A stretch of DNA of 40,008 bases from Methanobacteriota archaeon (GTDB lineage: Archaea > Thermoplasmatota > Poseidoniia > Poseidoniales > Poseidoniaceae): contig JABIWF010000012.1 of assembly GCA_018701175.1 (NCBI GenBank), positions 1 through 40,008 on the forward strand. The letters are read 5' to 3'. The notes beneath the pieces were generated by a model, which had not been told where the DNA came from, ran no database searches, and saw only the letters and a program-made list of their open reading frames with translations. Within the stretch, counting starts at the first letter, position 1, and every line of letters begins with the position of its first letter. Below are positions 1-8,145 of this stretch, piece by piece. A program made the position numbers and the translations under genes.

Positions 1-896
1 CCATTCGCATCAAGTTCTTCCAATGGGTCAATGTCCCAAACGGATTTCGCATACCAAAATGTGAGGCCACCGGCTAAAAATGCCCAGAGCAGTGGCAAGC
101 CGCTTTCCGGCCAGAAAATTGGTACAAGTCCGAGAAGAAGGAGAAGAACACAGTAAACCTTGGATTCCAAAACCGTTCGTTCAGGCCCCTTCACTTCGTT
201 CAGCATAGGGATGTTCACCTTGCCATATTCGCCTGAACGGTACAGTGCAAGCGCCCAGAAATGAGGCGGAGTCCAAAGGAAAATGAGCATAAAAAACACC
301 CATGGGATAGGCGAGCCAAGGTCAAACGGATTCATTGAGTCAATAGATGAAGATGCCGCCGCAGCCCAACCAATCAAGGGAGGAGTGGCGCCAGCAATCC
401 CGCCTATGACAATGTTTTGTGGCGTCCGACGTTTCAACCACATGGAATAGACGAGGACATAGAAGGCGACAGAGAAAAAGGACCAAAAGGCTGCCTTCCA
501 ATGTACGAGAAAAAACAACGATGACCCAAGAACTGCAATCAACAGACCGAACACCAGTGCACCACGCGCAGAAATATGCCCCTGAGGCACAGGCCTGTTC
601 TTCGTACGACGCATGTGTGGGTCAATATCTGCATCGTACCACATGTTGATTGAATTAGAACCTCCAGCAGATAATGTACCAGCAACAACGGTCAAAGCAA
701 CAGTGTAAACGGTATCCGTCCAAGAGCGTTGGACATCCAAAAGTCCGTGTCTCGCAAGCAGGTCATGAACGAATATTGCACATACGGCCGTTACTTGGAG
801 CAAAACGATGACTCGAAGTTTCATCAATCGCATGAAGACTGTCGGCCATCCCGGGTGAGGCAATGACTCCTCAACAGGTTGTTCGTCCACATTCAT
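1..896 (-). CDS. ctaB: Protoheme IX farnesyltransferase (heme O synthase), 3' end truncated by window edge
   Basis: Manual minus-strand translation from ATG at 896: MNVDEQPVEESLPHPGWPTVFMRLMKLRVIVLLQ...GSNSINMWYDADIDPHMRRTKNRPVPQG...GGIAGATPPLIGWAAA; UbiA-type NxxxDxxxD motif. Absent from the ORF track because it runs off the edge. 4-bp overlap with ctaA stop. Confidence 0.93.
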   Translation of the reverse strand, partial: MNVDEQPVEESLPHPGWPTVFMRLMKLRVIVLLQVTAVCAIFVHDLLARHGLLDVQRSWTDTVYTVALTVVAGTLSAGGSNSINMWYDADIDPHMRRTKNRPVPQGHISARGALVFGLLIAVLGSSLFFLVHWKAAFWSFFSVAFYVLVYSMWLKRRTPQNIVIGGIAGATPPLIGWAAAASSSIDSMNPFDLGSPIPWVFFMLIFLWTPPHFWALALYRSGEYGKVNIPMLNEVKGPERTVLESKVYCVLLLLLGLVPIFWPESGLPLLWAFLAGGLTFWYAKSVWDIDPLEELDAN

Positions 897-1993
897 TCCT
901 CCTCATGTGACGAGAGGCCACTCGAAAGCCGCATAAAGAACGAGGCAGACACGGCGACTAAGAAACAACAAACGCCGAACACGAGATGCAACAATGAAAC
1001 CCACTCAGGGAACTGTTCCATGTCGGCAAGTACGATGTAAGAGCCGCCGACGAGAACATTGAGAATCCACAGACCGGCTGCAAAATCGGTAATTCGACCA
1101 ATCGCAGGCGTCACTTCGTGTTCTCGTGAGTCAAGGCGAAGTCGGGCAGAGCCGGATACCAACACGAGACCGACCAGAATTGCACCAAACCTGTGAATCA
1201 TCTGAATGATGACTCCTGGCCCGTCAAACGATGGCAGGAGAGATCCATTACACTTCGGCCAGCCGTTAGGGAATCCAACCGAACAACCCTGGTTGTATTG
1301 TCCGCCCGCAGTTGAGGAGACCCATGCACCAAGTATGAGGAGTGTGAAGACTGCGCCAACCATCGAATCAACTCGAGTTTTGTTGGCAGCAACAAATTCT
1401 GGATTCATCGAAAAGATATCCCATCCAGACTGCTCTTGACGACGCATAGCAAAGTGTTGGAATAAGAAAGTCGAAGTGAAAATACTGGCAAGAGAAAGAT
1501 GCAATGCCACGGACCAATCTACATTGTCAAACGATACAGTTAGAGCTCCGACAAGGGCTTGAACAATGAGGAGTATACCAGATAAGATCGTTGTTCTAAA
1601 CACAGTTTTACCGTAAGTCTCAATCATTCGATAGGCAAGAACGGCGTTCAGCAATACGGGTACTGCGATGACACCTACGAGCATTCGATGAAACCATTCC
1701 GAAAAAATTTCAAACGTGGTGTAACGATGGTCAGCCCCACGAGAGTCAATCTCTTCAGGATACTCGTCCCAATAAGCGCCTTGTTCATCAGGGGAGATAT
1801 CAAATCCCCATGTGCCAAAGCACTGTGGCCAATCGGGACACGACTCGCCCGCATCGTTGATTCGAATGGTGCCACCTGCAATAATAATGCATAACGCCAT
1901 CCCGAGGAGAATCAAAGGAAGAGTCGACGGTCGTCGCCACCACGCCTGCCCCATGTGTAATGGTGAGAGCAGACCCCTTTTGAACACATTCAT
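893..1993 (-). CDS. ctaA: Heme A synthase, CtaA/COX15 family
   Basis: Polytopic protein with two Cys-pair loops (CPDWPQC; CSVGFPNGWPKC) and conserved His contexts (EWFHRMLVG, LHLSLAS, IHRFGA, LHLVFG). Start at MNVFKRG preferred over the upstream in-frame start at 2026. Confidence 0.92.
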   Translation of the reverse strand: MNVFKRGLLSPLHMGQAWWRRPSTLPLILLGMALCIIIAGGTIRINDAGESCPDWPQCFGTWGFDISPDEQGAYWDEYPEEIDSRGADHRYTTFEIFSEWFHRMLVGVIAVPVLLNAVLAYRMIETYGKTVFRTTILSGILLIVQALVGALTVSFDNVDWSVALHLSLASIFTSTFLFQHFAMRRQEQSGWDIFSMNPEFVAANKTRVDSMVGAVFTLLILGAWVSSTAGGQYNQGCSVGFPNGWPKCNGSLLPSFDGPGVIIQMIHRFGAILVGLVLVSGSARLRLDSREHEVTPAIGRITDFAAGLWILNVLVGGSYIVLADMEQFPEWVSLLHLVFGVCCFLVAVSASFFMRLSSGLSSHEEE

Positions 1994-2005
1994 GCACCCA
2001 TAACT

Positions 2006-2908
2006 GTGTCGAGAACTCGCATCCACCTTTTCTCAGTGCTGCTCATAGCATTGATTATGGCGACTCAGATCCCATCAACAACCTCTTCCTCCACCGTTGA
2101 AGACGAATTTGCGGGACTTTTGGACGTCGTGATTTTTGATGCTTCTTGCATGGATTCTTCGGACTCGTGTGATGCAGAACATATTGTGCATCTGGTCGAA
2201 TATTATGGTGCGGACTGGTGCGAACCTTGCGAATTGATTGAAGATGAAATGGATACACTGAACAGAAGCGACACTTTTGTGCTCCAACATCACCCATCGG
2301 TTGTCGATGAAACCTTCCTCAGCGCCTCAAAATTGCGGTTTGAGTATGAACATCGTCTTCTCTTCATACCAAGTATTGTCATTGATGGACAAGGCCTGCT
2401 TACCGGTTCCAGCCAAGGCTTAGAATTGTCAAACGCATTAAGCCTCCGTGAAACAAACTTCAGCGGTTTGAACAATGTATCGCTCAGTAGCGGCAACCTC
2501 TCATGGACCGCTTCACGAGGAGATTCGGTCAGTGTTTGGATGACTGAAGCAACACCGCACCCCACCAGAAACAGAACGCATCCAACTTTGGCAACGGGAA
2601 TGATGCAATTCAATGCCACGGATGAAGTCGCTAATATCTCAGCCTTGAGAAGTGAAACTGGAGGGAAAATTGTTGTTCTTCTCGAAAAAACCGGCATATA
2701 CCGTTTGGTAACGGATTCTGAAAACCCTACCGGTGGAATGGATGTTTACGATGGCAACACAACCGGTTTTGAAACAAAAAATGATGGGGCCTCACCTGGC
2801 ACTCAAGCCGCAGTTTGGACCGTGGTTCTGATCATATCTCTTCTACCTGCAATGTACATGCGGTGGTCGATTTCTAAACAAGCCCCAAGAGCCGAAGAAG
2901 AGGAGTAA
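2006..2908 (+). CDS. Exported/membrane-anchored thioredoxin-like protein
   Basis: N-terminal signal-like helix, thioredoxin motif YYGADWCEPCELIEDEM, FIPSIVIDG, C-terminal TM helix (TVVLIISLLPAMYMRW). GTG start. Confidence 0.75.
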   Translation: MSRTRIHLFSVLLIALIMATQIPSTTSSSTVEDEFAGLLDVVIFDASCMDSSDSCDAEHIVHLVEYYGADWCEPCELIEDEMDTLNRSDTFVLQHHPSVVDETFLSASKLRFEYEHRLLFIPSIVIDGQGLLTGSSQGLELSNALSLRETNFSGLNNVSLSSGNLSWTASRGDSVSVWMTEATPHPTRNRTHPTLATGMMQFNATDEVANISALRSETGGKIVVLLEKTGIYRLVTDSENPTGGMDVYDGNTTGFETKNDGASPGTQAAVWTVVLIISLLPAMYMRWSISKQAPRAEEEE

Positions 2909-2987
2909 TTCTCCGATTGAACCTTGGGGTAGGTTCAAGAAGAGTAGGCAGGTCGCCAAACTGCGGGTGTTCCCGTAAGTGAATCTC

Positions 2988-3242
2988 ATGGTTAAGCCAG
3001 CACGACTCCACACACGATTTGAAAGAGCTCGAATTATCGGTGCACGCGCACTCCAAATAGGAATGGGCGCTCCGCTCTACGCAAACGAAGAAGTCCTACG
3101 TGATGCGTTTAGAGAAGAACTCATCTCCCTCTACGGCCTTGAAGAAGCATCGGTACGCTTCGTTCTCGACCCACTCAAGATTGCGTTGTATGAGTACGAA
3201 CACGAACTCATACCAATCGATATCGACCCGCACGAAGACTAA
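2988..3242 (+). CDS. rpoK: DNA-directed RNA polymerase subunit K (Rpb6/omega family)
   Basis: [23 protein letters not shown] signature and small size. In-frame GTG at 2979 is an alternative start. Confidence 0.92.
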   Translation: MVKPARLHTRFERARIIGARALQIGMGAPLYANEEVLRDAFREELISLYGLEEASVRFVLDPLKIALYEYEHELIPIDIDPHED

Positions 3243-3249
3243 TCTTCGT
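3232..3249. terminator. Stem-loop at rpoK/kynA convergent junction
   Basis: ACGAAGA-CTAA-TCTTCGT: 7-bp perfect stem; the CTAA loop holds TAA of rpoK (+) and TAG of kynA (-). Confidence 0.5.
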
Positions 3250-4339
3250 TTCGTGCAGCAAAGCCGTAGAATGCGGCTTGTTTGACATCTGGTAATGCAT
3301 CTCTTTTTACAAGCAATGTGCGTACAGCCCACAAATCAACGAAGACCCTGTACTTTGTTGTAGCATCGAGGTAATCAACACCGCTGGAACCACCAGTACC
3401 CATGCGGCGTCCAATCATTCGCTCAACCATTCTGGCATGAGCTGAACGGAACAAGATCATGGATTGCTCTAGTCCGACAAAAGAGTCAATGAGTTTCCGA
3501 GGCCATGAAAGCAAAGGCAATTCACGGTAAGATTCGATGAACAAAAGACCCGCCCTGGAACGAGAAACTACGCCATCCGGCCTCAAGAAGTGTTCAGCCT
3601 GTTCTGTTGATGCCTCTATTCGGGCACGGACTGGTGCTTCCTCCCCGTGGCCTATAGCCACGATGTGTGCTATCACTTCCTCTCCGTGTGACCTCATGGC
3701 TTCCAAATGCCGGTCAACAAACGCAGTAAGGACATCTGCGTCGTCTTTTGAGCCTGCAAGAGAGCCGTTTATCGGCGTTCGAGCGAGCCAAGCAGAGAGT
3801 GCATCACACAACGATGGTTGGTTTGATGTTGCTTCAAAGTCTGACAGAACTTGAGCAGTTACTTTCCCTTCTTGAGCTAACTTCTTCATGTGCAGCAAAG
3901 GGTCCATGCCACCCATCCGTTGTGAATTGTCAAGACCAAGCAAGACTTCGAGTTCTCGCATTTGCCAAGATTCAAATCCGGATGAAGTCCCAAGTTTGTC
4001 ACGGAAAGCAAGGAAACCTTGAGGCGTAAGTGTTTCCATCACTTTCCATTGGTTGGAAAGTAACCGGAAGATTTCTGTGACTCGGTCTAAATGATGGACC
4101 ATTTGCGGCAAGATTTCTTCAGGAACGTGCTCCTGATTAAGCAAGAGATGGGCTTCTTTCAATTCCCGAAGAATCAATTTGAACCACAATTCAAACGCTT
4201 GATGAACCACAATGAAATGTTGTTCATCGTTTGAAGGCGCAGGACTGTATCCTTCGGGCCCGTCTTGCAGAGAGAGCAGCTCATTCAATTGAAGATACCC
4301 TCCGTAAGTCATGCGGTGTGATGGTGTGCCTTCGGCCAT
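3239..4339 (-). CDS. kynA: Tryptophan 2,3-dioxygenase
   Basis: [16 protein letters not shown]...[47 protein letters not shown]; typical TDO signatures. Confidence 0.93.
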   Translation of the reverse strand: MAEGTPSHRMTYGGYLQLNELLSLQDGPEGYSPAPSNDEQHFIVVHQAFELWFKLILRELKEAHLLLNQEHVPEEILPQMVHHLDRVTEIFRLLSNQWKVMETLTPQGFLAFRDKLGTSSGFESWQMRELEVLLGLDNSQRMGGMDPLLHMKKLAQEGKVTAQVLSDFEATSNQPSLCDALSAWLARTPINGSLAGSKDDADVLTAFVDRHLEAMRSHGEEVIAHIVAIGHGEEAPVRARIEASTEQAEHFLRPDGVVSRSRAGLLFIESYRELPLLSWPRKLIDSFVGLEQSMILFRSAHARMVERMIGRRMGTGGSSGVDYLDATTKYRVFVDLWAVRTLLVKRDALPDVKQAAFYGFAARNED

Positions 4340-4401
4340 GATGTAGGATAGGAGTCAAGCCCTTGAACTCTTCACTCTAATTTAGTCGAATGTACTCCTC
4401 C

Positions 4402-4830
4402 TCACAACCAAGCCTCTTCGCCAGAGAAGAGGCGAAGACCGACCCAATATGCGACAACTGTCAGCGTTAAAGCAATGCTAAACGAGGGCCAAAACTGAAG
4501 ACCTTTACGCAAGAGAAGTGGCAAAGAAACAAAAAACAGCAAAGAAGGTAAGACAAGCCAAAAAATATCTTGGCTGAAAATGGCAACTTTTTCCGTATCA
4601 CCCGTGTCGTGATACAACCAAAGAAGAGCCGCAATGGAGAGCAATGGCAAGGATGCAACGAGTGCTCCAAACAATTCATTTTTCTTTGCTACCTCGCTGA
4701 TACCCACAACCAATCCACCAGAAAGAAGAATGCGTATTGTAAATTGAATCCATGCCATATTGGGGAATTTGAGCAGAGGGTTTGTCTTTTTTTTGGAAGC
4801 GAGTGGCCGATTTGAGTTAAATGAAGCCAT
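4402..4830 (-). CDS. DUF3147-family small membrane protein
   Basis: GISEVAKKNELFGALVASLPLLSIAALLWLYHDTGDTEKVAIFSQDIFWLVLPSLLFF is the DUF3147-like pattern. Start at MASFNSN preferred. Confidence 0.75.
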   Translation of the reverse strand: MASFNSNRPLASKKKTNPLLKFPNMAWIQFTIRILLSGGLVVGISEVAKKNELFGALVASLPLLSIAALLWLYHDTGDTEKVAIFSQDIFWLVLPSLLFFVSLPLLLRKGLQFWPSFSIALTLTVVAYWVGLRLFSGEEAWL

Positions 4831-4906
4831 TTTGTAAAAGCGAAAAGATTGCTCTACAATAGAAACCCATGAGAACACTCATATCACACATACTTGACCC
4901 CTCGAC

Positions 4907-6019
4907 ATGGGCGTAGATTCAGATACACTAGCGGGGTGGCTCGCAGACTACGACCATGACAACATCACTATTGGTGTCGTTGCATCTCACTCATCGTTGC
5001 AGATTTTGCACGGAGCCCGAAAGGAAGGTTTCCGCACACTAGGAATCGCAGTTGGTGAAAACCGCAGGCGTTTTTACAAGGCATTCCCAGGCGCAGAACC
5101 TGACGAGTGGTTAATGCTGGAAAACTACAGAGAAATGCTCGACCATGCCGAGTGGTTCCGAGAACGTAATGTCGTTATTATCCCCCACGGCTCGTTGGTG
5201 GAGTACCTTGGTTCTTCGAATTTCCGTGAACTTCAAGTTCCAACTTTTGGCAACAGAGGAATCTTGCACTGGGAAAGCAGCAGGGAACGTCAACGCCAGT
5301 GGCTCGAAGCCGGAGGATGTACAATGCCAAAAGTTCTCGAAGACCCTCACGACATCGACGGCCCTGTCATCGTGAAGTATGCAGGAGCGAAGGGTGGTCG
5401 TGGATACTTTATTGCCAGAAATTATCGTGACTTCCGCAGAAACGTCGACATTGAAGAAGAGTTTACGATTCAGGAGTATGTACTTGGTTGCAGATACTAT
5501 CTTCACTTCTTTTTCGACCCCACAGCGACCGATGGATTCCAGGTCCAAGGCAAAGGTAGCCGTGCTGGAACGAACCTAGGGCGCCTCGAATTGCTTTCAA
5601 TGGACAGAAGAGACGAGTCAAACGTCGATGAGTTCTACAAACTCGGATCACTGCGTGATTTACGCGAGATGGAACTTGAACCATCGTTTGTGGTCACAGG
5701 TAACCAACCTGTAGTCATCCGCGAATCACTCCTGCCTCGCGCCTTCGAGATGGCAGAAGGTACCGTCGCAGAGTCATTCGAACTTGAAGAAGGAAGCCGT
5801 GGCATGATTGGTCCTTTCTGCCTTGAGACCATTGTCACCGATGCTCTTGAGTTCAAAGTGTTCGAAATTAGCGCACGAATCGTTGCTGGTTCAAACCCCT
5901 TCGTCGGAGGCTCTCCTTATTCAGACATCAATGAAGAAAGAATGTCTACCGGTCGACGCATTGCTCGGTCCATCCGCAAAGCGAGCGAAAACGATTGTCT
6001 CATTGACATTCTCTCCTGA
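4907..6019 (+). CDS. purP: 5-formaminoimidazole-4-carboxamide ribonucleotide synthetase (archaeal PurP, ATP-grasp)
   Basis: IGVVASHSSLQILHGARKEGFRTLGI, IVKYAGAKGGRGYFIARNYRDF, FEISARIVAGSNPFVGGSPYSD. Confidence 0.93.
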   Translation: MGVDSDTLAGWLADYDHDNITIGVVASHSSLQILHGARKEGFRTLGIAVGENRRRFYKAFPGAEPDEWLMLENYREMLDHAEWFRERNVVIIPHGSLVEYLGSSNFRELQVPTFGNRGILHWESSRERQRQWLEAGGCTMPKVLEDPHDIDGPVIVKYAGAKGGRGYFIARNYRDFRRNVDIEEEFTIQEYVLGCRYYLHFFFDPTATDGFQVQGKGSRAGTNLGRLELLSMDRRDESNVDEFYKLGSLRDLREMELEPSFVVTGNQPVVIRESLLPRAFEMAEGTVAESFELEEGSRGMIGPFCLETIVTDALEFKVFEISARIVAGSNPFVGGSPYSDINEERMSTGRRIARSIRKASENDCLIDILS

Positions 6020-6033
6020 GTTAAAAAATGACG

Positions 6034-6074
6034 TCCCGTGAAGGGATGTGTAGACCCTTCACATCACATCGGGA
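6034..6074 (-). terminator. Intergenic stem-loop between purP and EF-hand gene, followed by T6 on minus strand
   Basis: GTGAAGGG (6038-6045) / CCCTTCAC (6055-6062), 9-nt loop; possible outer TCCCG/CGGGA pairing; A6 at 6022-6027 reads as T6 downstream of the hairpin on the minus strand. Confidence 0.65.
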
Positions 6075-6080
6075 AGTGTT

Positions 6081-7328
6081 TCAGTCGGAGTCACTGTTCG
6101 ATAGCGACTCCAAATCTGGAGCGTTTGGAAGGCTGTTCACGGCTTCTAGGTATTCTTCAAGAGAGACTGCACCATCACCGTCTTTGTCTGCCTGCTTGTG
6201 TATGACTTCAGCTTCTTCGACTGACATACCGGTAGCAGTGGCGAGCTCTTCAACTGAAAGGAGGGCGCTTCCGTCCATATCTGCAGAGGCAAAGCGATTT
6301 GTGAGTGATTCAAGTTCGGATTCAAGTTCACGCTTGATTCGTTCTCTTTCTGCTTGAGAAGAGACCTCAAAGGAACAAACCTGCATGATTGGGTCGCCGG
6401 CACTCAACTCAGCAGAGAACTCGGTTGTGTCACCGCCGTTGTTCACCATGATTTGGAACTTTGTTGGGTCTTTCGAGCGCCGCTTCTTGTGCTTCTTGTA
6501 ATAGTGAACATAAACGTGATATTGCCCGCCAGGAGCAGTACCCTCTGGCCAGAATACATTTTCTACGGGCTTACGAGTTTCAGCCCTTACGTTAGCGTCA
6601 ACATCCAACTCGCCACCGCAAGCCGAAATTTTGTTTCCTCCGTGAATACGTTCACCTGAAGGGCACACAATGTGCAGATCAAGATCGTTGTAATTGTTCC
6701 ACATCAATGAAACCTGGACGTCGGATGATTTTGCTCCTTCGCGCTCTAGGCGTGCCTGAAGTTCTTTGATGGCCTTAGAATTGGCGTTATTTGATGCAAC
6801 TTGTTCCTGTTGAGCATTTGCAATCTCTGCGAGACGAGCCTCTTCAGAAGCCAAAAGGTCCTCTTGGCGTTTCAACTCACGTTCTGCTGCAAGACGAGCC
6901 TCTTCTTGTTCTCGACGGCGCGCCTCATCTTCTTCATCACGAATTTTCTGAGCGGCTTCGTTCGCCAAACGGGACTCCTCAAGGGCCGCCAGACGGGCAT
7001 CTTCAGCGATTTGCTTCCGTTCTGCTTCTTGTTGTGCCCGTGTTTGATAGAGTTGCTCACGTGCCAAACGCTCTGCATCTTCAAGCGCAAGACGGCTTGA
7101 AATTGCTTCTTGCCGACGACGGCGGTTTTCGACAATCGCGAGTTTACGGTCAATCTCTTTTTTTGCATTTCCGAAACCAGGTGCTCTGGTTCCGTAGCGA
7201 AGACCTTCAGGATTCATACCTTGACGCACTGATACAGTAATGTCTTTTCGGGTGTAAATGTACCATAAACCATAACAGAATCCACCGCCAAGAGCGAAGG
7301 ATGCCACCAGATACGTTATCTCCATCAT
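6081..7328 (-). CDS. N-terminally TM-anchored protein: Ala/Glu/Arg coiled coil + YfaP/DUF2135-like domain + C-terminal EF-hand pair
   Basis: N-terminal TM helix; long EEARLAAE-type coiled coil; DLDLHIVCPSGERIHGGN...GGELDVDANV...PENVFWPEGTAPGG-like domain; EF loops DMDGSALLSVEE and DKDGDGAVSLEE. Confidence 0.75.
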   Translation of the reverse strand: MMEITYLVASFALGGGFCYGLWYIYTRKDITVSVRQGMNPEGLRYGTRAPGFGNAKKEIDRKLAIVENRRRRQEAISSRLALEDAERLAREQLYQTRAQQEAERKQIAEDARLAALEESRLANEAAQKIRDEEDEARRREQEEARLAAERELKRQEDLLASEEARLAEIANAQQEQVASNNANSKAIKELQARLEREGAKSSDVQVSLMWNNYNDLDLHIVCPSGERIHGGNKISACGGELDVDANVRAETRKPVENVFWPEGTAPGGQYHVYVHYYKKHKKRRSKDPTKFQIMVNNGGDTTEFSAELSAGDPIMQVCSFEVSSQAERERIKRELESELESLTNRFASADMDGSALLSVEELATATGMSVEEAEVIHKQADKDGDGAVSLEEYLEAVNSLPNAPDLESLSNSDSD

Positions 7329-7434
7329 AGAGTCCTAGGCGGTGCTAGTCTTTGGTAGCATCGGTGATTGGCGATGAATAAAATCATGATAAAGCCATGA
7401 TTCTGATTTTTAACGGGACACATTCTTGGTTGCT

Positions 7435-7442
7435 TTTATAAT
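7435..7442 (+). promoter_or_regulatory. TATA box for the HTH_10 regulator (leaderless arrangement)
   Basis: TTTATAAT centred ~26 nt before the GTG at 7464, the spacing expected for archaeal TATA-to-TSS. Confidence 0.55.
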
Positions 7443-7463
7443 CTACCCATGCCTAGGTAGTTT

Positions 7464-8105
7464 GTGCGAGAAATACACTTGCGATGGACTGCACAGACAG
7501 TGGCGAATTCAGAATATGCCCCAATTGCTAAAATTGCACATTCTCTTGATGTCGTCGGTCATCTTGACATCGGAGAGAAAGGCATTCGACAACTCATTTT
7601 CCCTCATTTCTGCGAAGGGAAAGGCCCCGAGGACTTGAATGAAGTACCCTTCCTTAACGTTGAATCAGAACTTGATGGAGGACAAAGTGGCTACCTCGTA
7701 GTTTGGAACTCACACCCGTTATCAATCGCAGCGATTCGCTTCTCGAACATTCATATTCTACCACCGTACAAATACGGTGGAGAAGGAATTGAAATCACTG
7801 TAAGAGGTGTTCCATCTGGCGTTTCTCAATTCTTGAAAACGTGCCGTGCTTGGCTCCCACCTGATACTGTAAAAGTGGTAGAAATGGCAGACAATCAAAG
7901 CATCATTGAGGGTACGCTCACTCCGCGCCAAATAGAATGCGTAAAGGTTGCTGCATCCTCTGGATATTACGATCATCCTAAGCAAATCAAATTGCGGGAA
8001 CTTTCTGAATTGATGGACATTCCTCGTTCAACCCTTCAAGAACACTTGAATCGAGCTGAATTGGCCATGATGAAATGGGCAAGCGAACAAATCAATTCTC
8101 AGTAA
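7464..8105 (+). CDS. Bat-type (HTH_10, bacterio-opsin activator-like) transcriptional regulator
   Basis: C-terminal LTPRQIECVKVAASSGYYDHPKQIKLRELSELMDIPRSTLQEHLNRAELAMM is an HTH_10-type helix-turn-helix. GTG start with TTTATAAT ~26 nt upstream. Confidence 0.82.
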   Translation: MREIHLRWTAQTVANSEYAPIAKIAHSLDVVGHLDIGEKGIRQLIFPHFCEGKGPEDLNEVPFLNVESELDGGQSGYLVVWNSHPLSIAAIRFSNIHILPPYKYGGEGIEITVRGVPSGVSQFLKTCRAWLPPDTVKVVEMADNQSIIEGTLTPRQIECVKVAASSGYYDHPKQIKLRELSELMDIPRSTLQEHLNRAELAMMKWASEQINSQ

Positions 8106-8109
8106 GAGT

Positions 8110-8138
8110 GCAAAACCTTGAGAACAAGCGGGTTTTGC
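8110..8138 (+). other. Stem-loop filling the gap between the HTH regulator and aroA'
   Basis: Perfect 8-bp inverted repeat GCAAAACC (8110-8117) / GGTTTTGC (8131-8138), 13-nt loop, 7 nt before the ATG at 8146. Confidence 0.55.
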
Positions 8139-8145
8139 GAAAGGC

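Noticed and set aside
419-649. 76-aa plus-strand ORF
   Set aside because: Antisense to a clearly recognisable ctaB on the minus strand; no family signal.
2924-2940. GGTTCAAG at 2932 resembles a tRNA T-loop/B-box
   Set aside because: No acceptor, D-arm or anticodon arm can be built around it; better explained as half of the TTGAACC/GGTTCAA repeat.
6791-7240. 149-aa plus-strand ORF
   Set aside because: Antisense to the coiled-coil region of the EF-hand protein; the open frame reflects repetitive Glu/Ala/Arg codons.
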